Origin: Bryum argenteum
Lineage: Eukaryota; Streptophyta; Bryopsida; Bryales; Bryaceae
Reading direction: 5' to 3'
Assembly: GCA_037043015.1 (NCBI GenBank)
Contig: CM073323.1
Coordinates: 9,303,258 to 9,367,257 of the forward strand
Length of the DNA stretch: 64,000 nt
Shown: one piece after another, positions 23,377 through 34,500 of the stretch
Position numbering within the stretch: position 1 is the first letter of the stretch
How the letters are laid out: every line of letters begins with the position of its first letter
Notes under the pieces: model-generated
What the model was told of the DNA's origin: nothing
Database searches by the model: none
The model's input: the letters and a program-made list of their open reading frames with translations, nothing else
Made by a program: the position numbers and the translations under genes

Positions 23377-24313
23377 TGCTGATGCTTTCTGGGTCCTTCT
23401 TTTTGTTTAGAAAGGTCTGTTTGCTGCAAAAGCGGCGGTCGACAGGCTTGTTATATAATGATACTTCAGTTTCTATGCAGATTGATGATGGCGGCCTATG
23501 ATTGTCTGCTCTATGCTTGGATTTTTATGGACTTCGTAGATTTTAGGAAAATAAATGCTTTGTATCATTTTTTGTGAGGAATGAATCTCTGGGTTGAGCA
23601 AGAACGTGGCTCTATGATAGCTTCATATGGCTCCCCAAATCAGATGAAGATGCTATGATCCTTTACCGCTGGGAAGGCACTTTTGACAGTGCTTGGAAAT
23701 GTACAGCATTTGCACATTTTAGAGCATGTTGAGGCCTGACAGTGCTCAGAAATGTACAGGAGTTGGACATTTCAGAGCATGTTAAAGACTTGTCAGAGGC
23801 TTTGCCAGCGGGGAAGGATTAATTTGTTCTAGTGGCCACGTTCTTGTGGATGCGCCTTCAGTGGTTTTGGTTAAAAGTTCAAGTTGTAGAATCATCATAT
23901 AGGCCAAACGGTGAGTACATGCATTATACTCTTTTTGCACATACAAAAAAACAAATTTTTTAAAAGAAAGTAAGATCTCAACTCTTTGAATTTTTGAAAT
24001 CATTGCAATCGAATTGTTTTGAGGTAGAATTTTGAGAATGTGTGGGGGGATGTAGTGCACTTTTGGGGTAAGTTTCAACTTGCCCTTATAGTGCTTGTAA
24101 ACTTTGGGGATAATATCTCCTGAAGAATGAGGAATCTTGAAGCATGAAAAGTCTTGTTGGAAAGCTATGGGAGAATTCTATGAATTGCAAAGTGTTCGGA
24201 CATCACACGATTTTAATATTGTGAATCGGAGGCTGTAGAATGGCGATATTTTGGCCTCTTGCAAATTAAGGGGTTAAGATGTATGGTTTTACGAACACTT
24301 TCTACTTTTCCAT
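23377..24313. other. Intergenic, UGT 3' flank
   Basis: A direct repeat with GCTCAGAAATGTACAG / GCTTGGAAATGTACAG and ACATTT...AGAGCATGTT lies at about 23690-23785. Bases about 23935-24255 are a diverged copy of 26390-26650 (shared GAGGAATCTTGAAGCAT). No gene seen. Confidence 0.45.
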
Positions 24314-25059
24314 TTAACCCTAGAACGTCGGAGCCCATAACCGTGGCCTGAACTTTGATATGTCTTACTCTGAATCCTCCATTTCGCCACTTTACCTGAA
24401 AGTAAAATATTTTATTTTATTTTTCGTAGATGTGATCACATGCTTTTCATATGCTGTAAAAATTTCAGATTTTTTTGGGAAGATTTGAAATTCAAGTGAA
24501 TTTTCAAAGAAAAAACAAAAATAATTCATATCAAATACAAATCACTTTCAAAAAATCTGAAATTTTTAGAATAAGGGGTCATTGTACTGAAGAATAGCAT
24601 GGTGTAATCCATGGTTTCGTGTCATGCTATATTTGAAAATTGAGAAAGAGACCCTATAGGCATGGAAACTTAAGGTGTCAGTAAATCACTAGATATTAGG
24701 AATTTCTTGAAATTCTAACTTGGAGTAGAAACAAGACTTGGTAAGATTCATTTTATGAATTAAGCTTGAACTCAAAAGAGATCATTTAGTTGCCTAAATT
24801 TGAGACTTAATAAAAGTAGGAAAAAGTTGCAGAAATGCACTTTGTGGTGATTTGTTTTTAACCAGTCTTTCAACTTTCATACCACATGTGATCTTAGGAA
24901 ATACCTTAAATGACCTCAAATGAATTCCATGATATGCTATTATCATTCATAAATCCAATTACAAAAATCATGAATGAAATTCATCCCGCAATAATAGGTT
25001 ACAGTGAAAATGTTCTGTTCATCGGACATAAAATGGCCGCTCCGACGTTCCAGGGTTAA
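24314..25059. mobile_element. piggyBac-like MITE with TTAA target duplication
   Basis: TTAACCCTAGAACGTCGGAG starts at 24314, and its inverse CTCCGACGTTCCAGGGTTAA ends at 25059, with one mismatch. The element is bounded by TTAA on both sides, and the terminal CCCTAGAA resembles that of piggyBac. The 746-bp interior is AT-rich with its own subterminal inverted stretches (AAATTTCAGATTTTTT near 24468 and AAAAAATCTGAAATTT near 24550) and no transposase, so it would need an enzyme supplied from elsewhere. Confidence 0.7.
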
Positions 25060-26037
25060 AAGACTCCAAGAGAATGAATTCACCATCATTGATAATCCAC
25101 TAACTTTGCCCACTTTTCTAAAATCGATTTCTTTGCGTACTCCCCAAAGAGCTTGCCACAATTAATCTTAGGCATTTTTTAGTACTTTACACTTTTCAGA
25201 TATCCAGCTGAGTGGGTTTTCGATTTTAAAAATATGTCGAAGGTACTCTGAAGAGACTTTATCAGTATCGATTGCGGCTGTGACATACAATATGCCTTAT
25301 AATTTACTTACAACATTTAAAATATTCTTCACTCTCAAAGTTGCTGCAGCCTCCAGTTTGTTCGAAAGTGACAAAGTGGATAGAAAGTGTTGGAACCTCA
25401 ACTTTCTCATCTTGCATTGCATGCCTTTTAAGAGAAAGTGCTCGAAACTGGATTGGTAACAATAATGGAGTACTAGGTTTCTTGATGTAGATGTACATGA
25501 TAGCTCCTTCATTGATGTAGTATGTACTCATGGCAAACATTATAGGGTGCAAAAGTAGAAATAGCTATGAGACTCCCTTCAAAAATTCATGAATTCACTA
25601 TGAGTGTCACTCCACTTACTTTCCCCATGCATGAAAAGCACTTCCATTATTATCTTGCTGAGAGATTGGGAAATCTGAAATTTGAGCCATTTTTGAGCAC
25701 TCTCCCTTAAATGCATGGTATATTGTGTCTGTGATTGATTAACGGTGAACTTTTCTTGTAATGATATGAAATGTATATATTTTACCTTTGATGCATGATT
25801 GTAGTGTACAATGTACATGTGTCCCCTAAACACATTTGATTTGATCTTTGTATTGTCATTAATCAAGTATCTTCAAGGCATTAGTAACTAGGCTAGAAAC
25901 TAGCGTAGTTACAATGTCCACCCTCGAGAGGGGGAAGTAGTATTGTTCCAATTTCCCCTTGTCCGGTGGCCATCGGGATATTAGCATTACGAACGGACAC
26001 TTCATTCACGCCGGCCCCTTAGAAAGGGACTGGAGTT

Positions 26038-26100
<63 letters not shown>

Positions 26101-26667
26101 GTCATTACTCCAATCTTTGTAAGATCATCCCTCCAATTTTTGTATATCACACCTCTAACCTCCATATTCTCACCTCTAACAAGGAACCCTTTTATATAAT
26201 CACTATGAGACCTTAACACATCGTTACCATGTCTATGTAGGACTCTCTCACGGAGAACTTGATCATGATGGCCCAAGTTCTGTTCTATTAGAGCATCCTT
26301 TGTCCATGCGTGGTGAATGTTCACGGCGTGAGCACTTTCGCTAGCGGGAGGGTTTTGGCAAGTTTGCGCCCTTGATCATGCCTTACTACCTTTCTACACG
26401 TTCAAAAAAACAAAACTTGAAAATAAGTAAATTCTCAATTTTTAGTGAAGTTTTGAAGTTTTTGCGTCTGGATCAATGTGGGCCAGATTTCATATAGCGT
26501 TTTCAAACTTTGACAGTGAATATCTCCTAAAGTATGAGGAATCTTGAAGCATAAGATTACTTCCCGGAAACCAGTGGGACAACTCTATACTCTGCAAAAG
26601 GTTTCAACTTCATACAATCTAAAAATAGTAAGCCACAGGCTGACCAAAGTCCGACCCAATCTAGGCC
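25060..26667. repeat. Intergenic with repeat module and (TATC)n microsatellite
   Basis: The GAACGGACACTTCATTCACG module (see 9280) is at about 25990, followed by a hairpin and about 15 copies of TATC at 26037-26100. The ORF running through the microsatellite is an artefact. Bases 26390-26650 repeat 23935-24255. No gene seen. Confidence 0.55.
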
Positions 26668-26875
26668 TCACTCAGCGTTGGGGGTGAGACACGCGGATGT
26701 AGAAATGCTGACATAGCACAGTTGATGCACTGTAACAATTTCACATTCTTCAGGCGCATTTACAGTGTGATATACCGGGGGCAGTAGTACCACGTCGCCT
26801 AAAACCAGCACTTCAAATGTAGAGGTCAACCTCATTTCCTCCTGAAGCCAAGCTACACACCTCTCATCAAACATC
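26668..26875 (-). pseudogene. Isolated exon-like fragment, cupin/JmjC-like
   Basis: A minus-strand open frame begins right after a CCAG acceptor-like site (ATG at 26872-26874) and runs into a GTGAGG donor-like site near 26670. The translation, with the motif LGDVVLLPPVYHTVN followed by EECEIVTVH, resembles the strand that follows the catalytic core in JmjC demethylases (a GD-x-V-x-x-P-x-x-x-H-x-V-x-N pattern). No flanking exons are found on either side. It could be a gene fragment carried by a transposon or a relic of a lost gene. The family assignment is tentative. Confidence 0.35.
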
Positions 26876-26974
26876 TGGCCCGCAGAATGTTAGAATAAAC
26901 ATGGCATGCATATAATGAGAGGAATCAACGTTGGCAATAATCTACTTTGACTATACACTTTCAAACTCAATACA

Positions 26975-27288
26975 GTACACAAGAGTTGTTAATTAGTGTT
27001 ATTAGAGACGTTAATTGTTAACATGAAATGTCACACGCACCATAGTGTTACACCACTGATTCTTAAACCATAACACTAATGTGAGAGCATTCACACTTTC
27101 TTGCAAGTGGAAGAATTTATTGGAAGTGGTGCAATTGGCGACTTGAAGAAAAGGCAAGGGACATTGATTTGCAATGGCTGTCCAAAGTGAACATTAATCT
27201 CAAGAGAGTTCAGAAATAGTGTTATTTACCAAATGTTACCCGTTACACTATTCTCCATGTAACACTAATTAAAAACTCTTATGTAGTA
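26975..27288. mobile_element. CACTA-like MITE
   Basis: TACACAAGAGTTGTTAATTA at the left is mirrored by TAATTAAAAACTCTTATGTA at the right, followed inward by TAGTGTTA / TAACACTA. Sequence at 10394 and the end at 15766 belong to the same family. No coding capacity. Confidence 0.6.
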
Positions 27289-28362
27289 GTAACTTCCCAA
27301 TACTAGACAAGACTTCTCACTGTAGAGCATGGATTCGTCGGTATTTGCTAAGAATATGAACACGTCAGTCTGTACTGCAGAGTTTGGGTGGTATCATCTC
27401 TCGCTCCGAAGAACAAGTTTGCACAGTGAGCAGGCATCTCACCACAGTGATTTCTCTGAAGGAAATGAGGGAAGAGCAGAAGGAATTGTCGAGGTGCTGC
27501 TAGCAATTTCCCTTAACGAAATGAGGGAAGAGCAGAAGGAAGTGTCGAGGTGCTGCTAGCTTAGTATACACATGTATCATCACGACTAGGTATGCCTGGA
27601 CCAGGCTGAGCTACCTGTCTGTCAGCACCTGTTTTGATTGCCTAGTCGTTGAAACTGATTGTTATACGCGATTTCGGAAGCTGCTCGTGCTTTTTCCACA
27701 TCGCGATCGCCCGTCTCATCTGATCGAGCAGTAATTATCGGTTCGAGGACTTCCGAATGATCAGGTCAGTGATTGACTGCTTCAGTCGTTCGTTGAGATA
27801 TCTTGCAGGCCTCGATCTCAAGGGTGTGTGTGTTCTTCGTATACATTGTGATTAAGTCTAATTGTGCGTGGCTATTTGTGCAGCTAAGGTCTACTTTTTC
27901 GAAGCTTTTTGCAGGAATCGACATCCCCATTCCCCTGTAAGAATCCCTCAAACTTGCATCTGCCTCGATATCCAAAATCTATGATAAGATAATCAACACT
28001 TGGTGCCAAAGTGGGATGATTCAAGACTTCAGATCAAAGTTCGTTCACACAGATTGGGCTAGCTTAGATGTGCAGCCACTGATAGGGATTGCATCAGACT
28101 TACTGAAATCAGCCATCAGAACCATATGTTTGTGACATCTCGTCGTTCGTTGCTGCAAGATGAAGCGACCAAGAGAATTGAATCCTCACAAGCTTGTGTT
28201 ATGATGGTGTGTATTGAATAGTTCCACGGCATCGATCGATCGGACACATGTACAAAAGCTCATTGTATGGATCATTCTGCAGGCAAAATTCTGGTGTGGG
28301 TGATTCCCGTAGCGTCGATACTCTCAGGGTAGCAGTCTTGCTAGCTACTGCTGGTGTTCATC
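27289..28362. other. Intergenic and probable 5' region of the kinase gene
   Basis: An imperfect 56-bp tandem duplication containing GAAATGAGGGAAGAGCAGAA lies at about 27462 and 27518. A 76-codon ORF runs over it and is not convincing. The remainder, up to 28362, has no recognised feature and probably holds the promoter and leader of the kinase gene. Confidence 0.45.
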
Positions 28363-31300
28363 ATGTGGAAGTGCTGTAATCCATCATCCAGGCGGCTCAA
28401 AGGGAAACAACTGCCCTTCCATGCAGAAACAGCATCAGGTTCGATCAATACTCAGTCCGATCATTGTCCGATCGATACTCAGTCCGATCAACTGCTCAGT
28501 ATACTCAGATCGATACTCAGTCCGATCAACTGCTGAGTATCATTGTCTAGATCATTGCAATAAGAGATGGATTGTGCAGAGGTGTTGGGAGGGCCGGGTC
28601 AAACAACGCAAGTGTTTCCATATGAGACATTAATGCAAGCAACGAACGACTTCGACATGATACAGAAGAAAGTGGGGGATGGCCGATTCGGCCCCGTCTT
28701 TTCGGGTGAGATGCCGGATGGGACAGAAGTGGCGGTGCGGAGGTTGCCGTTAAACTCCCGACAAGGCAAGCGGGAGTTTGCGAAGGGAGTGAAGAATATG
28801 GCGGAGGCACAGCATCGCAATGTGGTCAGATTGATTGGATGCTCCTATGCTACTTCGAAATTGCTGGTGTATGAGCTTCTTCCCAATGGCAACCTAGCCC
28901 AAGCTCTTTTCGGTACCTCCTCTCTCTTTACCTTCTTACTAACTCAGTGTAACATCAACAACAATGGTTGAGTACATTGCATAATAAATGGGCACTTAAG
29001 AGAAGTATGCGTGAGTGAGAGACTACTTGACTGTGCTTATTTGTGTCGTATCTTAAGTTGTATATTCTAACTTGCCCTAAGTTTCATGTTTTATTTCTCT
29101 TCCATTGTTCACTTCTTTGCTTTGCACAATAATCATCTTCTCTTCCTATTTATTGTACTGGGAATCACTAACTCATTACGTTAGTTTCTGCTGATAGATG
29201 GACTAACTAAAGAATTAGATATTTTGTATAACCTAGAATTTGGCAATTAGTGAGATTAAAGGTGTCACTTTGTTTGTAGTCGCGTAGAGAGATATGAGTT
29301 GCACTTCTCTGCCACATTATATAAACCCTCACCTTGAACCGGGGGTGGGGGAGTATAAAACCCTGGCACTCTTGACACCAATTGCTCACAGTAGCTTCAT
29401 TACTAAGAGAGTCTGCGCCTCGGTAGCTATGGCCAGAAAGCTTCATTGGGTGAGTGTCAGCTCATCGCGAGTTTGAAACCCTCGCATGGCAAGTTGCTTA
29501 GTTGCTAATGCCATGGTGGTAGCTCGATGTGCGTCCGGAGATACAGGGAGCAGATTGCAGGCATCTTCGACCCAAACGTCGTGAATACCTTTAGCTGACA
29601 AAGTTAGGGCATCTTCTATTGCTATCAAAGATAGCACAGATTTCAGATCTTACCTACACTCAGTTGCACATGCATGGTTACTTTTAGGTGTAGGGTGTCT
29701 TTTGTTTGCCAGTAAAGTTAAGCCATTTAGAATGTAATCGACACTCATTCTAACCTTGACTTCTGAGATTCAAGCACAAAGTGAATTGAAACGTCGATGT
29801 GATGATAATTGTCAGAGAAGAAGCGAGATTTGAATTGGCAGAGCAGGCAAGACATACTGGTAGGAGTGGCGACAGGGCTGGCTTATTTGCACGAAGAGCC
29901 TGACTCCATCTTCGCCCATGGAGACATCAAAGCCGGCAACATCCTGCTGGACAAGATCATGAAGCCCAAGATCGCCGACTGGGGTCTGGCCGCACTCTTC
30001 CGCAACGACCAAGGCGAAGTCAAGCCCCGCAACATGCTCTCCGTGTGAGTCAGTCACTCTCTCTCTCTCTCTCGAACATTCGAAAGTTCTATCAAACTCT
30101 TTTTTTATTGGTATAGATGTTGATGAGTGGTTTTGGTACTCGATCAGAGGCTACATGTCACCGGAGTTGGCTCTGGAGGGCACCTTGTCAGCTAAAGCCG
30201 ACGTGTATTCCTTCGGCATTTTGTGTTTGGAAGTGGTCAGTGGTCGTTCCAACACTGATATCAATTTGCTCGGTACCGATATGGTCAATCTTCTTTCCTG
30301 GGTATGCTACACTCCTAACCCTAATTCTCTTGCTCCATCCTCCTGTACAAACTTCAGGAAGAGGGGTATAAACTTCCAACAATTATCAAGAAAGCAAAAG
30401 AAAGAGCTGGAGAGTGTTGTGATGAGTAGGGCTTGTTGCCAAAGTTCAAGTATGAGACTCTTATTCACTACATAATTTGACATTTTTTGAGCAGAGCAGA
30501 GAGAATATGAGTAAACATCATATGTTACTTTGATTGTTCACTTATACTGGCACAATTATACCCATTCGAGTAAAGAGAGAGCATTTGTGTCGTAAGAAAC
30601 CAGCCGCATCGGTTGCGTCTTTGCGGGGACCGGTGATAGGCTGGCACAAGTGTAGCTTCTTAAGGCAAACTAGGTGCGAATGTGACATCAACAACCTGTA
30701 GCGTCGGTTGCCGTCCTAGCTCAGTTGGTAGAGCGCAAGGCTCTTAACCTTGTGGTCCAGGGTTCGAGCCCCTGGGGTGGCGATACTTTTCTTCTTTTGA
30801 GTTTGTGGACAATAGTAAATTTTACATGGGTAGACTCTCCCCAAAACGAGTGACAGGTTTTCTCGAAATGTTTCACATCTCAAGCAAAGATAGTACACTT
30901 CAATTCAAATTTATGACAGATAATAAGCACGTCCTTTGAGCTCTTCAGAACAAGCCTTTTGTCAGATTTTACTCAAGAATGTTCAGTTTTTAGTAGCACT
31001 GGAAAAGCTATCCTCGGCACGCCTTGATGCAAAGAATGTAGAAGGGTTGGATTCATTTGTACATGAGTGTTGACTTTCGGTTGGGATTGGGATGCAGGCA
31101 TGGTCGCTGCAAGAGAAGCAGCAGGCAGTGGCGATGATGGACAGGCGACTAAACGAGGAAGACGGCATCGATGAGCAAGTGGAGAGAGTGATAGGAATCG
31201 CGCTCTTGTGCACGCAAGACTCGCCAGTAGCGCGCCCCTCCATGTCGCGCGTGGCGGCCATGCTCAAGGGCGAGGAGCGCATTCCCAAGCTCCCCAAGAA

Positions 31301-31472
31301 GCCCGACGCAGCCAAGTCGCTGGGGCTCAACGACCTCAACGTGTCCGGCACCTTCACCAGCACCTTCGTCACCATGTCTGTTCCTTTCACTCGTAAACTC
31401 AGCCTTCGTTGGGGATCTCGCAAACAGCGCGGCCCCAGCGCCAAACTCAACGAACATTCTCGCCTCTCGTAA
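28363..31472 (+). CDS. Receptor-like cytoplasmic kinase with degenerate catalytic motifs
   Basis: Five exons (28363-28438, 28580-28912, 29816-30044, 30148-30301, 31098-31472) with consistent phases give 388 residues. The short first exon encodes MWKCC, a likely palmitoylation site; if it is not used, translation could start at 28567. The kinase domain resembles plant RLCKs related to DUF26/CRPK1-type kinases, with no extracellular or membrane part. Changes: the invariant Lys of the VAVK motif is Arg (R79), HRD is HGD (D173 kept), and DFG is DWG (D191 kept). The glycine loop (GDGRFG, 58-63), SPE and the RPSM block near the end are normal. Loss of the ATP-anchoring Lys suggests a pseudokinase or weak kinase with a scaffold role; HGD puts it among non-RD kinases. 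Confidence 0.85.
28441..28545 (+). repeat. Short tandem repeats in kinase intron 1
   Basis: Variants of GATCGATACTCAGTCCGATC are repeated four times, some followed by AACTGCT, between 28441 and 28545. Confidence 0.7.
30710..30782 (+). tRNA. tRNA-Lys(CTT), nested in kinase intron 4
   Basis: The 73-nt sequence folds as a full cloverleaf. The acceptor stem is GCCGTCC/GGGTGGC with two G-T wobbles. The D-arm/A-box is TAGCTCAGTTGG. The anticodon stem-loop is CAAGG-CTCTTAA-CCTTG with anticodon CTT, and the T-arm is CAGGG-TTCGAGC-CCCTG, which covers the B-box. There is no intron and CCA is not encoded. A TTTT terminator for RNA polymerase III follows at 30786. It sits on the same strand as the kinase gene, inside its 796-bp last intron. 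Confidence 0.95.
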
Positions 31473-31504
31473 CAGCCCATTCAGCAGGAATATTTGATGA
31501 TGGC

Positions 31505-34500
31505 TTAATACCATCCACTGTTGGTTGCCCTTTTGGCTTTAGATACTTCACATGATTCTGCAGATGGATGGAGAAGATGAGTTGATCGAAACATGCAACG
31601 CCTTTCTTCACCGGTCTCCGGTTGAGCATGTGACGGGCTGAGAAGTGCGGAGTTGGTGGTGAATGATGATGAACTTCTCATGTAGCTTTTCCACCTTTCA
31701 CATGCCCACAAACAACCTTGGATGTTAGAGATCTCGACCTGCTCCGTCTTGTTGGAATGTGAAGCAGCGAGACAAAGGTGAAATCTGATCGATTCTAGAG
31801 AGGCAACTTACTTGTTTCAACTCCTGAGCAAGCTTAGCCCGTTGCTGCTCCAATGCTTGACGCACCTGAGAGCATCCAACATCAATTGCTGGATAGTGGC
31901 TTTTCATTCTCAATACATAAATGAACCATGGGATCTCTACTTACTTACAAGTCTGTTGTTGGTGGCCTCTGACATAGAGTTGATTCATGGACTAAATACC
32001 CATGAAAAAGTAAGAATGTCAGTACACATACCTGAGCCACATTAAAGACGTCTACATCTTCCCGAAATGCTGCCTCGAGGTCTTCTCGCAGTACAGCTGG
32101 GAACTTATCGACCATTGGCATAAGGAAGAAACAATTGAACTGCAAATGTGAAACATATCATGTCAATATACATCATACAACTTGCATAATAGAATAATAA
32201 AAATCGAGAGGGCACAGATACTTACTTTCATCTCAGCAGAGGCAACACAATGGTCACGAATTCCTTCAAAGATCTGCGCAACGAGTGCGTTTACGATGTC
32301 CTCCAAAGTGGGCGCCAATTTTCGGTTCCACAAAGTGTTCTCCAGCAGATTCACCAGTTTCACATGTGCTGCTGTCTGTGGGAACTCCATTTGGCTTCCA
32401 GGCGAGGTCGCCTTATTCTCAGGACGTCCTTTGTGTTCTTGCTTGAAACTGTTCATCGGAGGTGGAGATCCCTCCATCCCCATGGCAGAGCTCGACTGCT
32501 CCGGAGTTGGCGCTGATCCCAGGAAGTGTCGAAGCGCTGACTGACCCTGAACAAATCAAGCAACCCACTTAGAATATGATACATCCTTTACAAGATTCTT
32601 TCTTTCAGTACCATAACTTCAGAAAGAATTGGTCAAGATCGAAGACATCATAATTTTAAAGTATTCTCAGTGACGAGAAAGTTATGGCATTGTTCAGTCA
32701 ATTAGTGTAGGTGACACTAAGTGATGCTCGGATAATGTATTGTCTTACCGCATTCTGTTTTATGGGATTACCTTGTTATGCAGCGACCAAGTGACATATC
32801 TTGTCATGCTCTTCAAGTCCTCCATACATCTGGACCATGCACACAAGGGTAATTAAGTTGTATCTTTCAGTATATGTTGTCCGAGAAGCCATCTAGAATA
32901 GCAGCTAGTAAGTGATTCACGTACTTGCCGAGACATTCAAGTTCAGTAGACTCCACAAAGGTCTCGAAAGCTGATGCTATGCGCTTCACAAAATATGCAT
33001 GGCTACTTAAATAATCTCCGTCCCTCTGCACCACATTAACAAGTGCCTGTGTGTTGCAAGTTAGATAGTATGCTGCACGATCCAACTCATGAAAGTATGA
33101 GCATTGAACCGAGCTTGATTCTCTACAATGCAGTGGAAAAAGCAAGATTCATGCTGCTTCGTGTAACTTAGCCCTTGTAAACCACATGCTTCTCTGAAGC
33201 ACTTCGAGGAGGTCATATATGACATCCTCATTACTCCAGATATAGATTTCTATCACACACGTAATAGCCAAACTCTTGTTGCCATTTCAGAAAACCTCTT
33301 CATGTGAGCATCACTTGCCTGGAGCAGGTAGAGCGCAATAGGTAAGGACCTCCTCAGAATATGAGAGAGACGAAAGCCTAACTGCACATTTGAGAACCCG
33401 AGTCAATATACCAAGATAACCCACCTGCATGAACCATAAGTACAGAACTGGCTCAACTTCCGACAGGTTTTGATTTCAGAAATTGCTCTTTAATATTATG
33501 TACTGAAGGCAAGAACAAATCTCATCTCAGCTTCCTACTCATTAATCGCTTACTTCGAACGTTACTGTATCCCAAAATTACTGACTGCTGATGTTATTAG
33601 TGTAATATACAGTATATTAGAATCGGTTTCTCTATGTCAAGGAGGATAATACCTGCTGCAGAAGAGGCTCAAAAACATCTCTAGCCTTCGAAGTTGCAAT
33701 AACACACGCCGCTCTGCACACAACTTCGGATTAGTATTATATTAGGTTACAGTACGAAATTCAAGCTTCTTCACTCAGGACTGCAAGAGAAGAGAACATT
33801 AGTAGAGATTGTTAACCTGACGTAGTTGGTCCCATCGTGGATGTCTTCAACTCCACACGCATTCACGATCTCCTCACGGCTGATCGTCTGGCACTTCAAT
33901 TTGCCAACAATCAGTCGGAACTCTGCCATAGCTCGGTGATACTGTGCACCTCCGTATAAACGCATGTTTGCATTCTGCAACGCCAGAATGATTCCCTTGT
34001 TACGATCATCAAGTATGCAGAGGATTGGAAGAGCTTTTTTGCAGTTGAGGTTGAAAACATTTGCAAATTATAAAATCTGAATGCATGTACGTACAGGCAC
34101 ATGTTTGAAAGGCAATTGCAATCCTTCGGGAGTAACAAAGGATCCCCCTTGGACTCGCTCATCTTGCAGAGACTCTCCTGCACAATTATCAAAATTTAAT
34201 ATACATAAGATTAAGCTGAAAACTAGTTGCGAAAATGTAAGCAGAGATAACATGCATACAGCCTGTATATCCTTTAGAACTCCATCCTAAGTTGGGATCT
34301 TGAAGAAGGGATGCTAAGCTGGTGAGTGTAACCTACCATACTTCTCAGATGGGGCGACAACAGAACCTCTCAACAAGAGCGACAACTGCAAAGCCACAAA
34401 CTGTTAAATACAGCAGCCATTGTAAACCTTCATAACCCAGATGCATATGCAGCACAAACACGAAAGAATGTACTCAGCCAGACCTTGGCTAGAAAGGAGT

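Noticed and set aside
25959-26216. ORF with repeated Ile-Tyr-Leu-Ser
   Set aside because: The repeat is a read-through of the TATC microsatellite.
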